Source of the DNA: Thermoplasmata archaeon
GTDB lineage: Archaea > Thermoplasmatota > Thermoplasmata > UBA184
Length of the DNA: 11,598 bases
Reading direction: 5' to 3'
Assembly: GCA_021827545.1 (NCBI GenBank)
Contig: JAKAVH010000018.1
Span: 1-11,598, forward strand
The notes under the pieces are model-generated. The model had not been told where the DNA came from. It worked only from the letters and a program-made list of their open reading frames with translations, and did not search any database. The position numbers were made by a program, and so were the translations under genes. This document shows positions 6,104-11,598 of this stretch, one piece after another. Position 1 is the stretch's first letter. Every line of letters begins with the position of its first letter.

Positions 6104-7030
6104 ATGAGCGTCGAGGCCCTGCGCAGCGAGGACCTGCGCAAGATCTACACTCAGCGCGGCGCCCCTCCGGTCACGGCGCTCGCCGGGGTCTCGCTTAACG
6201 TCCACCGGGGGGAACGGGTCGCCCTCTTGGGTCGGAACGGGGCCGGCAAGACCACCTTCCTCAAGATCGCGTCGACGCTCCTCCGACCCACCTCGGGGAC
6301 GATCGAGGTGTTCGGCCACGATGTCGGCCGGGCTCCCGAAAAGGCTCGACCGTACATCGCGGTCGTGCCGCAGGAGGGCAAGCCGTTCTTCCACCTCACG
6401 CCGCGCGAGCAGGTCTACACCTACCTCCGGGCCCGGGGGCTCGGGCGCGAGGTGGCCCGGTCCCGAACGGAGGAGTCGCTCGAGCGCATGGGGCTCACCG
6501 AGTTCGCGGACCGGCTCGCGATCACGCTCTCGGGAGGCCAGCGCCAGCGCACGATGGTCGCCACGGTCATCGCAACGGAGGCGCCATTGCTCTTTTTGGA
6601 CGAACCGTCGATCGGGATGGACCCGTTCGCTCGACGGGATGTCTGGGAGTCGTTGCGGAACCTCACCCGGCGGGGCTCCACGATCCTGCTCACCACCCAC
6701 TACCTCGACGAGGCGGAGGCGCTCAGCGACCGGCTCTACATCATCGAGCGGGGCGAGGTCCTCGTCACCGGGACCTCGGAGGACCTCAAGCGCTCGGTGG
6801 GGGGAACGCTCAAAGTGTCGCTCGCGGGCGGGGCCCGAGTCGTCGAGTCGTTCCGCTCGTTCGGATCGTGCGTCGCCGACGGGGAGCACCTGACGGTCAT
6901 CGTCGCGCCCGAACGCTTGGGCGAACTGATGGAGCTCGCGGTCCGTTCGCACCTCACGGCCACGGTCGGGCCGGTCACGCTGGAGGAGGCGTTCCTGCGG
7001 GTCGTGGGACGGTCGATCAATGAGGACTAG
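6104..7030 (+). CDS. ABC exporter ATP-binding protein (DrrA/CcmA-like)
   Basis: 308-aa cytoplasmic ATPase that powers the two membrane subunits encoded downstream. All nucleotide-binding motifs are visible: Walker A GRNGAGKTT (43-51), Q-loop Gln in VVPQEG (Q90), signature LSGGQRQR (142-149), Walker B LLFLDEPSIGMD (162-173, catalytic E167) and the H-loop His in LLTTHYLDEAE (H199). The C-terminal 90 residues match the extra domain of DrrA-like exporter ATPases that drive ABC-2 permeases. The start ATG follows the TATA box at leaderless distance. Its last codons overlap the first permease gene by 11 bp. The exported compound (drug, lipid, glycan or other) is not evident; the flippase gene just upstream has its own promoter but may be functionally related. 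Confidence 0.93.
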   Translation: MSVEALRSEDLRKIYTQRGAPPVTALAGVSLNVHRGERVALLGRNGAGKTTFLKIASTLLRPTSGTIEVFGHDVGRAPEKARPYIAVVPQEGKPFFHLTPREQVYTYLRARGLGREVARSRTEESLERMGLTEFADRLAITLSGGQRQRTMVATVIATEAPLLFLDEPSIGMDPFARRDVWESLRNLTRRGSTILLTTHYLDEAEALSDRLYIIERGEVLVTGTSEDLKRSVGGTLKVSLAGGARVVESFRSFGSCVADGEHLTVIVAPERLGELMELAVRSHLTATVGPVTLEEAFLRVVGRSINED

Positions 7031-7784
7031 CGCGGCCGAAGGGGCTGCGGTCCCTTTCCGGGGTCTCGCGGCGTTCCTCTGGACGGAGGTCCTCGTTCAG
7101 GCCCACGAGAACCTCGCGATGGCGACCTCGATCGTCGTGCAGGGGGTCCTCCTGGTCTTCGTCTGGATCCTCGCCCCCTCGCTCATCGGGGTCGCGTTGG
7201 TCGGCGCCGTCCTCTTCTCGATGTTCGCGATGGGCCAGCGGGTCCTCAACGAAGCGGCGTACATCCGCATCGATCACAAGGCGAACGACCTGTACCTCGC
7301 CGGGCCGTTGTCGCCCGAGGCGTACTTCCTGGGGATGAGCCTCGGGATCCTCGTCGTGTACCTCACGCCCGTGGTGGCCGTCGGCGTGCTCGCCGAGGTC
7401 GTGATCCGGTTCTCCCTCGTGGAGGCGGCCACGCTCCTGCTGCTCGCACTGGCCGTTTGGGTCTTTGCGGCGTCGATCGGATACGTCTTCTCGACGTTCT
7501 TCCGGGACAACCGGGCGATCTGGGCCTATTCGTCGTTGTTCTTCAACGTCTTCGGCGTGCTGCCGCCGGTCTTCTACCCGTTCGACCGGTTCCCGGCGGG
7601 ACTGCAGCCGGTCGCCCTCCTGATGCCCCCGAGCGCGGCGGCGGCGATCCTGCAGAACGCGATCGGGGCGACGTCCCTCTCCTCGGGCGAGCTCTCGCTC
7701 GCCGTCTTCGGACTCGCGGCCGAGTCGACGCTCCTCTTCCTCCTGGCCATCCTCTGGGCCCGTCGCACCGTCCAGGAGGTCTAG
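7020..7784 (+). CDS. ABC-2 type exporter permease, subunit 1
   Basis: 254-aa integral membrane protein with about six hydrophobic segments. It has the ABC-2 layout: a cytoplasmic N-terminus with an amphipathic start (about 12-28), a YLAGPLSPEAYFLGMSLGIL coupling-type stretch (about 92-111), and a late loop NVFGVLPPVFYPFDRFP typical of ABC-2 proteins just before the last periplasmic turn. It overlaps the ATPase gene by 11 bp, so translation is coupled. It differs clearly from the second permease, which suggests the transporter is a heterodimer of two membrane subunits served by one ATPase. Confidence 0.85.
   Translation: MRTSAAEGAAVPFRGLAAFLWTEVLVQAHENLAMATSIVVQGVLLVFVWILAPSLIGVALVGAVLFSMFAMGQRVLNEAAYIRIDHKANDLYLAGPLSPEAYFLGMSLGILVVYLTPVVAVGVLAEVVIRFSLVEAATLLLLALAVWVFAASIGYVFSTFFRDNRAIWAYSSLFFNVFGVLPPVFYPFDRFPAGLQPVALLMPPSAAAAILQNAIGATSLSSGELSLAVFGLAAESTLLFLLAILWARRTVQEV
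7774..7780 (+). promoter_or_regulatory. Strong Shine-Dalgarno for permease 2
   Basis: AGGAGGT ends 7 nt before the ATG at 7788 and lies inside the last codons of permease 1. It fixes the start of permease 2. It also contrasts with the leaderless first gene of the operon, as expected for internal cistrons in archaea. Confidence 0.7.
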
Positions 7785-7787
7785 CCG

Positions 7788-8570
7788 ATGGGGGTCCCGC
7801 TCGCGGAGTTCGCCGATGTGCCGACGCGGGGCCGCGCGCTGCCGGCGTTCCTCATCGTCGGCTGGCGTTGGATCGGCCGCAACCCGGCGGTCGCGATCGC
7901 CCCGATCCTCCTGCCGTTCATCTTCCTGTACTTCCTGTCGTTCATCTCACCGCCCTCGCTGCTCCCGCTCGAGATCACCGGGGCGATGCTGTTCACGATG
8001 CAGAACATCGGCTCCTGGGTGCTCGGCGACAGCGCCACCTGGCGGATCGAGTGCTCGCTCCAGGACCTGTTCGTCGCGAGCCCGCTCGGCCGGATGCGTT
8101 ACCTCTTCGGGGTCGCGTTCTCCAATCTCATCGCGATGCTGCCGGCGCTCGTGATCCTCGCCGCCCTCCTGGCCTGGGTCGGCGGCCAGCGCGGGGTACC
8201 CCTTACGCCGTTCGCGGCGGTGGTCCTGATCGGGAGCCTCGCGACCCTCTGGGTCCTCTTCTCCGCGATCGGCATCGCGATCTCGAGCCGGGTCCGGACC
8301 CAGCGGCAGATCTGGCCGGTCGGGAACCTCACGTTCACGTTGCTTGGGATGCTCGCCCCCCTCTACTATCCCCTGTCGGCGCTTCCGCCGCTCTGGCAGG
8401 ACGCGGCCCGGTTCCTCCCGGCGACGTACGCGGCCCTGCTCGTGCAGGGGGCTCTCGGGGTCACGCCCGCCTCCCCGGACCAGATGGCGCTCTACGCGGG
8501 CCTCCTGCTCGTCTCCGCGGCGGTGGTCCTGGTCGTCAGCCTTCGGCTCTATCGCTGGGGCGAGGCGTGA
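7788..8570 (+). CDS. ABC-2 type exporter permease, subunit 2
   Basis: 260-aa integral membrane protein with about six TM segments. It belongs to the same broad ABC-2 family as its upstream neighbour: it shares the late motif pattern LLGMLAPLYYPLSALPPLWQ, the counterpart of the VFGVLPPVFYPF loop in subunit 1. The N-terminus is about 30 residues of cytoplasmic sequence leading to GWRWIGRNPAVAIAPILLPF, a typical ABC-2 opening. The gene begins 3 bp after subunit 1 with a strong Shine-Dalgarno. Together with the ATPase and subunit 1 it forms a complete exporter operon. There is no accessory protein, lipoprotein or biosynthetic enzyme nearby to indicate the cargo. Confidence 0.85.
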   Translation: MGVPLAEFADVPTRGRALPAFLIVGWRWIGRNPAVAIAPILLPFIFLYFLSFISPPSLLPLEITGAMLFTMQNIGSWVLGDSATWRIECSLQDLFVASPLGRMRYLFGVAFSNLIAMLPALVILAALLAWVGGQRGVPLTPFAAVVLIGSLATLWVLFSAIGIAISSRVRTQRQIWPVGNLTFTLLGMLAPLYYPLSALPPLWQDAARFLPATYAALLVQGALGVTPASPDQMALYAGLLLVSAAVVLVVSLRLYRWGEA

Positions 8571-8608
8571 GTTCGGCGTGGGTGGAAACGTTCAAGGAGG
8601 GTGAGGGC

Positions 8609-8731
8609 ATGTCCGGCGCGGTGCGACTCGAATACCTGGAGGCCTACCCTCAATCCCCTAGCGGTCCGACCCGGCCGGACGCCGAGACTCCCTCCTTTTC
8701 CGCTCCGTATCTCCATGGGGAGGGACGGTAG
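8609..8731 (+). CDS. Possible 40-residue small protein (doubtful)
   Basis: A 40-codon frame begins at ATG 8609, preceded by AAGGAGG (8594-8600) with good Shine-Dalgarno spacing of 8 nt. It lies between permease 2 (38 bp before) and aIF1 (12 bp after) on the same strand. The product starts MSGAVRLEYLEAYPQS and is rich in Pro and Ser, with no hydrophobic segment, no cysteines and no family I recognise. About 70% of third codon positions are G or C, lower than the genes around it appear to be, which argues against coding. It could instead be a leader or spacer carrying the aIF1 promoter. Confidence 0.3.
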   Translation: MSGAVRLEYLEAYPQSPSGPTRPDAETPSFSAPYLHGEGR

Positions 8732-8743
8732 AGAGACCCAACG

Positions 8744-9061
8744 ATGGGCAACGAAGAGTTCGACGAGATCCTGTCCGCGCTGGACCGAGAGACCGCCCGT
8801 ATCCGGGTTCGGGCGGAACCCCGTCGCTACAACAAGCCGGCGACCGTCATCTCCGGGTTCCCGCCCGGAGTCGACCTTGCGGACATCACCCGTCAGCTGA
8901 AGAACCGTCTCGCGACCGGAGGCTCGGTCGTAGAGGGGGAGGTCTACCTGCAGGGGGACCACCGTGCCCGTATCCGGGAGGAGCTTGGCCGGCTCGGCTT
9001 CGACCCCGAGACGATCGAGGTCTCGGATGCGGCGCTCCCGAAGCGGGGACGCCGCGGGTAG
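8744..9061 (+). CDS. Translation initiation factor aIF1 (SUI1/eIF1 family)
   Basis: 105-aa cytoplasmic protein that binds the small ribosomal subunit near the P site and checks start-codon selection. The SUI1 core spans about 17-92: KPATVISGFPPGVDLADITR (31-50), then QLKNRLATGGSVVEGEVYLQ (51-70), then GDHRARIREELGRLGF (71-86). The LATGGSV and LQGDHR elements are the family signatures. The basic tail KRGRRG could touch rRNA. The length is normal for archaeal aIF1. It lies 173 bp after the ABC exporter on the same strand. No convincing TATA box was seen; CGTATCT near 8706-8712 is a weak candidate, so co-transcription with the exporter is possible. Confidence 0.93.
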   Translation: MGNEEFDEILSALDRETARIRVRAEPRRYNKPATVISGFPPGVDLADITRQLKNRLATGGSVVEGEVYLQGDHRARIREELGRLGFDPETIEVSDAALPKRGRRG

Positions 9062-9083
9062 TCCCGCTCCCGGACCGCCATCA

Positions 9084-9107
9084 GGGCGGCTCCGAAGGCT
9101 GCCGCCC
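9084..9107 (+). other. GC-rich hairpin after aIF1
   Basis: GGGCGGC (9084-9090) and GCCGCCC (9101-9107) form a perfect 7-bp stem with a 10-nt loop, beginning 22 bp after the aIF1 stop codon. No T-tract follows, so a terminator role is uncertain; it may stabilise the 3' end of the mRNA or be chance in GC-rich DNA. Confidence 0.3.
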
Positions 9108-9157
9108 GAGGGCCGTCGGGGGGATCGGGGTGTCCCAATTTACACACCTCGAAGACC

Positions 9158-9165
9158 GTATATTC
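9158..9165 (+). promoter_or_regulatory. TATA box for the rhodanese gene
   Basis: GTATATTC lies 29-36 bp upstream of the ATG at 9194 in an otherwise GC-rich spacer. A transcription start about 25 bp downstream would leave a leader of only a few nucleotides. Confidence 0.6.
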
Positions 9166-9193
9166 CCTCGCGGCTCCCCTGGGCGGGACGACC

Positions 9194-10048
9194 ATGGCGG
9201 AGTACGCGCACCCCGAGGTCTTGGCCGAGAACGACTGGCTCGAGGCCCATCTCGCCGACCCCAAGGTCCGGGTCGTCGAGGTCGACTATGATCCGGCCGC
9301 GAACTACGCCCTCGGGCATATCCCGGGTTCGGTACTTTTCGATTGGCGGCAGGACATCAACGACCCGGTGAACCGGGACATCCTCGACCGGGCCGCCTTC
9401 ACCGCGCTCCTCCGCCGCGCGGGGATCGACGACGACACGCTCCTCGTGCTGTACGGGGATTATAACAACTGGTTCGCTGCCTTCGCCTACTGGGTCTTCG
9501 CCTACTACGGCACGCCTCACGTGAAGCTCTTGAACGGGGGCCGTAAGAAGTGGATCGCCGAGGACCGTCCGTTCACGCGGGAGGTCCCGAACCCCCCTAC
9601 GGGCCATTTCGAATCGCGCGCGCCGGACCCGAAGCTCCGGGTCTACCTCGACGACGTGCGGGCCGCGCTACCCCGGGTGAGGGCGGGCGAGCTCCATCTG
9701 GTGGACGTCCGGGGACCGAAGGAGTTCTCCGGGGAGATCACCGCTCCACCGGAGTACCCGAGCGAGCACGCGCAGCGGGGGGGTCACATTCCCGGGGCGA
9801 AGAACGTTCCGTGGGCTCAGGCGGTGCGCGACGATGGAACGTTCAAGTCCCGCGCCGAGCTCGAGAAGCTCTACGCGGATCAGGGCATCCGTCCGGACGT
9901 TCCAGTGTACACCTACTGCCGGATCGGAGAGCGCTCGAGCCACACCTGGTTCGTGCTCCGGTACCTCCTCGGATATCCGGACGTCCGGAACTACGACGGT
10001 TCGTGGACCGAGTGGGGGAATCTCGTTCGCACCCCGATCGAGCGGTAG
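9194..10048 (+). CDS. Two-domain thiosulfate sulfurtransferase (rhodanese; SseA/CysA-like)
   Basis: 284-aa cytoplasmic enzyme that takes sulfane sulfur, typically from thiosulfate, onto a cysteine and passes it to an acceptor (cyanide in vitro, a sulfur-carrier protein in cells). There are two rhodanese domains. The N-terminal one (about 5-130) contains GHIPGSVLFD (41-50) but has Asp89 where a catalytic Cys would be (YGDYNNWF), so it is structural. The C-terminal one (about 145-282) contains GGHIPGAKNVPW and the active loop CRIGERSSHTW with C242, the only cysteine in the protein. The CRxGxR-type loop matches thiosulfate-specific bacterial CysA/SseA proteins. It ends 4 bp from the convergent GcvH-TusA fusion gene, whose TusA part is a plausible sulfur acceptor. 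That partnership is inferred from position. Confidence 0.92.
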   Translation: MAEYAHPEVLAENDWLEAHLADPKVRVVEVDYDPAANYALGHIPGSVLFDWRQDINDPVNRDILDRAAFTALLRRAGIDDDTLLVLYGDYNNWFAAFAYWVFAYYGTPHVKLLNGGRKKWIAEDRPFTREVPNPPTGHFESRAPDPKLRVYLDDVRAALPRVRAGELHLVDVRGPKEFSGEITAPPEYPSEHAQRGGHIPGAKNVPWAQAVRDDGTFKSRAELEKLYADQGIRPDVPVYTYCRIGERSSHTWFVLRYLLGYPDVRNYDGSWTEWGNLVRTPIER

Positions 10049-10052
10049 CGTC

Positions 10053-10772
10053 TCACTCGGGTACCGCTCCCGAGGGGCCGGCTCCACGGAGCCGGGGCCT
10101 CGGATGGGCTTCCTTGCGGACGAGGAACTGATGGAGCGGCCCTTCCCTCCGGTGCACGAGCAGGGCATGGCCGGAACGGTCGGCCCATCGCACCATCTCG
10201 ATCGGGCTGGTCGGGTCGTCGCTCACCAGCAGTACGGCGTCCCCGGCCGGGCGACGTGCGATCTCCTCGGTGAGCTTGGTGAGCACGGCCGAGCACTCGA
10301 GGCCGACCTCTACGAGCTCAACGTCAGGGCTGACGGGCCAGCAGCGGATCCGCTGGGTCCGGATCCGTTCGGCGATCCGTCCCGCGACCGCGGAAGCGCT
10401 CTCCAGCCAGCGGCCGAGATCTTCGGTCCGGGTCGGTCGGACCCGGACGACCCATCCGTCTCCGTAGGGCGCATCGTTGAGGAGACGGGGACGCGCGACG
10501 ATCGCGTCGTTCCGCTCGACGATCTCGGCATCGACCGGCAGCCGGACGGCCCCCGTGAAGCGAACGCTCTCGACCGTCGCGACAGACCGTCCCCGGCCGA
10601 CCGTCCCCTCGATCGGACGGAACGTAACCGTATGGAACCGGCCCGCGAACGCGGCCAGCGTGCCGAGCAGTCCGACCCGTGCCGATCCGTTCGAGGGATC
10701 CTCTGCCCACCAGACGTCGTGCTCGAGGTCGTAGCGCCGGTCCTCGGGAAGCGGGCAGCCCTCGATCTCCAC
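10053..10772 (-). CDS. GcvH-like domain (lipoyl lysine replaced) fused to TusA-like sulfur-carrier domain
   Basis: 239-aa cytoplasmic protein. Residues about 12-115 follow the glycine-cleavage H-protein/lipoate-binding fold: RRYDLEHDVWW resembles the YxxEHEW opening, VATVESVRFTG (64-74) the lipoyl loop, then LPVDAEIVERND and LLNDAPYGDGWVVRV (97-111). The loop normally reads ESVK; here it is ESVR with Arg71 (codon CGC), and this domain contains no lysine, so lipoylation is impossible. Residues about 150-220 match TusA/SirA: VEVGLECSAV keeps the sulfur-carrying Cys (C160) but not the CPxP prolines. VLLVSDDPTSPIEMVRWAD and HQFLVRK complete the fold. A helical linker (about 115-148, with C144) joins them. 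GTG is the start, 21-28 bp after a TATA-like box. It is convergent with the rhodanese gene. Probable role: protein-bound sulfur transfer; exact acceptor unknown. Confidence 0.82.
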   Translation of the reverse strand: MEIEGCPLPEDRRYDLEHDVWWAEDPSNGSARVGLLGTLAAFAGRFHTVTFRPIEGTVGRGRSVATVESVRFTGAVRLPVDAEIVERNDAIVARPRLLNDAPYGDGWVVRVRPTRTEDLGRWLESASAVAGRIAERIRTQRIRCWPVSPDVELVEVGLECSAVLTKLTEEIARRPAGDAVLLVSDDPTSPIEMVRWADRSGHALLVHRREGPLHQFLVRKEAHPRPRLRGAGPSGAVPE

Positions 10773-10792
10773 GGCCGGCTTAGCTCGGGGGG

Positions 10793-10800
10793 ATTCTTAC
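10793..10800 (-). promoter_or_regulatory. TATA-like box for the GcvH-TusA gene
   Basis: GTAAGAAT on the minus strand, 21-28 bp upstream of the GTG at 10772, implying a leaderless mRNA. The same TAAGAAT core appears before the flippase gene. Confidence 0.5.
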
Positions 10801-10815
10801 GTCTACGGGCGCGAC

Positions 10816-10823
10816 AAGCTTTT
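10816..10823 (+). promoter_or_regulatory. TATA-like box for the small Cys/His protein
   Basis: AAGCTTTT, 26-33 bp upstream of the ATG at 10849. The spacing supports ATG 10849 over the in-frame TTG at 10822, which lies inside this box. Confidence 0.4.
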
Positions 10824-10848
10824 GCTGGGGGTCCTCTCCCACCGGCCG

Positions 10849-11034
10849 ATGACGCCCGGTGGACCGGATCCGACGCCCGGCTCCCGCGCCCGGTGCCGGT
10901 GCGGCCACCTTCCGACGCACCACATGGTGGTCGTCGGCGTCGACGGCTCGGCGAACTTTCGGCTCGAACCGTCGGGCCCGTGCGCGATCTGCGGGGAGTC
11001 GGCCTGCCGGAAGTACGCTGCGGGCGGGCCCTGA
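10849..11034 (+). CDS. Small Cys/His-rich putative zinc-binding protein
   Basis: 61-aa protein of unknown function. After a Pro/Gly-rich start, residues 16-25 read CRCGHLPTHH, followed by a short beta-like stretch MVVVGVDGSANFRLEP (26-41) and CAICGESACRKY (45-56). Candidate metal ligands are C16, C18, H20, H24, H25, C45, C48 and C53, enough for one or two zinc sites. The CAIC pair resembles zinc-knuckle proteins. No DNA- or RNA-binding helix is obvious. It starts at ATG 10849; an in-frame TTG at 10822 would add nine residues but overlaps the TATA-like box. It is divergent from the GcvH-TusA gene, sharing a 76-bp promoter region with it, and its stop is 21 bp from the convergent SRPBCC gene. 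I do not recognise a named family. Confidence 0.65.
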   Translation: MTPGGPDPTPGSRARCRCGHLPTHHMVVVGVDGSANFRLEPSGPCAICGESACRKYAAGGP

Positions 11035-11055
11035 AGGGACCGGCCGCAGGGCCCC

Positions 11056-11514
11056 TCAGCCGTACGCGGTCCGGATCAGGTAGTCCTTCAGGCGACCGAG
11101 CCGCTCGTCCCAGAAATGGAAGTGCCAAGAGCGCGCCTCCTCCCACGCGTCTCCCGAGCCCCAGCCGGAGTGTTCCAGCGTCACGTCCACGCCCTCGGGC
11201 GACTCCTGGAGGCGTACGTAGACGTGGCTCAGCGACCCGGGTCGGTTCATCAGTTCCGCGAAGCGAGAGGGGGCGTGCCAAGAGAACCCGATATCGAGGT
11301 CCGCCGTGCGTTGGAGGATTCGGCCCGGGCTCTCGAAGGCTTCCGGCTCCGAGAACGCGAGATGGAACTCCCCGCCGACCGAGTCCCCGACGCGGGCCCG
11401 CTCGCACAGCCAGCCTCCGAGCTGGTCCGGTGCCGTGAGCGCCGCGTAGATCATGGGGACCGGGAGCGGAACGGTGACCTGGATGAGGATCGGGTCCAAC
11501 GCCTCCTCGGCCAC
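11056..11514 (-). CDS. SRPBCC-superfamily protein (AHSA1-like)
   Basis: 152-aa cytoplasmic protein with a helix-grip fold that encloses a hydrophobic pocket; relatives include AHSA1-like Hsp90-ATPase-activator domains and START/polyketide-cyclase proteins. Signatures: the N-terminal strand ILIQVTVPLPVPMIYAALTA (9-28) with the P-xxxx-ALTxPxxLGGWL pattern; VGGEFHLAF; GRILQRTADLDIGFSW; a central strand region ending VDVTLEHSGWGSGDAWEEA (about 109-127); and a long C-terminal helix with WHFHFWDERLGRLKDYL. AHSA1-like proteins in prokaryotes are mostly of unknown ligand. GTG is the start (11514), preceded by TTTAGG on the minus strand (11537-11542) at 23-28 bp, which could be its TATA box. It converges on the small Cys/His protein gene. 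Ligand and role are unknown. Confidence 0.85.
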   Translation of the reverse strand: MAEEALDPILIQVTVPLPVPMIYAALTAPDQLGGWLCERARVGDSVGGEFHLAFSEPEAFESPGRILQRTADLDIGFSWHAPSRFAELMNRPGSLSHVYVRLQESPEGVDVTLEHSGWGSGDAWEEARSWHFHFWDERLGRLKDYLIRTAYG

Positions 11515-11536
11515 GCCGCCCGCTCGGCCTCTCGAG

Positions 11537-11542
11537 CCTAAA
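11537..11542 (-). promoter_or_regulatory. Weak TATA-like box for the SRPBCC gene
   Basis: TTTAGG on the minus strand, preceded by an AAAACCC run and 23-28 bp from the GTG at 11514. It is weak in sequence but at the leaderless distance seen for other genes here. Nothing else is recognisable from 11543 to the window end. Confidence 0.35.
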
Positions 11543-11598
11543 GGGTTTTCGACGCTCCGGGCGGGCGCACGCCGCGGACTAGGAGGCCGCGAGGTGCC

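Noticed and set aside
5378..6952. 524-codon minus-strand frame across the flippase and ABC ATPase
   Set aside because: Composition is the same kind of Arg/Glu/Asp artefact, and both sense genes have clear motifs.
7457..8608. Plus-strand frame overlapping both ABC-2 permeases
   Set aside because: Out of frame with the permeases, Arg/Pro-rich, no hydrophobic segments. Only its last 40 codons have an independent Shine-Dalgarno and were kept as a doubtful ORF.
9834..11438. 534-codon plus-strand frame across rhodanese, GcvH-TusA and SRPBCC genes
   Set aside because: Antisense or out of frame to recognised genes, with Arg/Pro/Ser low-complexity sequence.
1..11598. CRISPR array, insertion sequence, integrase, toxin-antitoxin or prophage genes
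   Set aside because: No regularly spaced repeats, transposase motifs or phage proteins were found; the region reads as ordinary chromosomal genes.

Overview
The window is very GC-rich and looks archaeal. It encodes a SUI1-type translation initiation factor (aIF1). It carries a tRNA-Trp(CCA) interrupted at the canonical 37/38 position by an intron with a bulge-helix-bulge-like junction, and the 3' CCA is not encoded. Most transcription units begin with a short A/T-rich box 21-40 bp before the start codon, as expected for TBP/TFB promoters with leaderless or near-leaderless mRNAs. A Thermoplasmatota-type euryarchaeon is my best guess, but this is inference; no rRNA is present to settle it.

Layout. 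(1) 1-1367, minus: a FecCD-type permease cut by the left edge, preceded by its membrane-anchored substrate-binding protein; together they are part of an iron-chelate/cobalamin-class importer. (2) 1495-1654, plus: tRNA-Trp with an 87-nt intron. (3) 1705-3689, minus: a MarR regulator overlapping a 14-TM DHA2-like drug exporter by 4 bp, with a promoter containing a candidate operator. (4) 3805-4209, plus: a VOC/glyoxalase-fold protein. (5) 4280-6040, plus: a polysaccharide/lipid-linked glycan flippase-like protein. (6) 6104-8570, plus: an ABC-2 exporter operon (one ATPase, two different permeases), followed by a doubtful 40-codon ORF. (7) 8744-9061, plus: aIF1. (8) 9194-10048, plus: a two-domain rhodanese. 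It converges, with a 4-bp gap, on (9) 10053-10772, minus: a GcvH-like domain fused to a TusA-like domain. (10) 10849-11034, plus: a small Cys/His-rich protein. (11) 11056-11514, minus: an SRPBCC/AHSA1-like protein. The rest is promoter or short spacer.

The strongest novelty candidate is the GcvH-TusA fusion. Its N-terminal half keeps the GcvH fold signatures, but arginine occupies the lipoyl-lysine position and the domain has no lysine at all. Its C-terminal half keeps the TusA cysteine but not the usual CPxP prolines. It sits tail to tail with a rhodanese that has an intact active-site cysteine. I infer a sulfur-relay pair, recalling the rhodanese/TusA/lipoate-binding-protein sets of sulfur-oxidising sHdr systems, but with a lipoate-free scaffold. 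The tRNA-Trp intron is the second item worth attention: it contains a 10-nt perfect complement of the anticodon loop and 5' splice site that would compete with the splicing fold.
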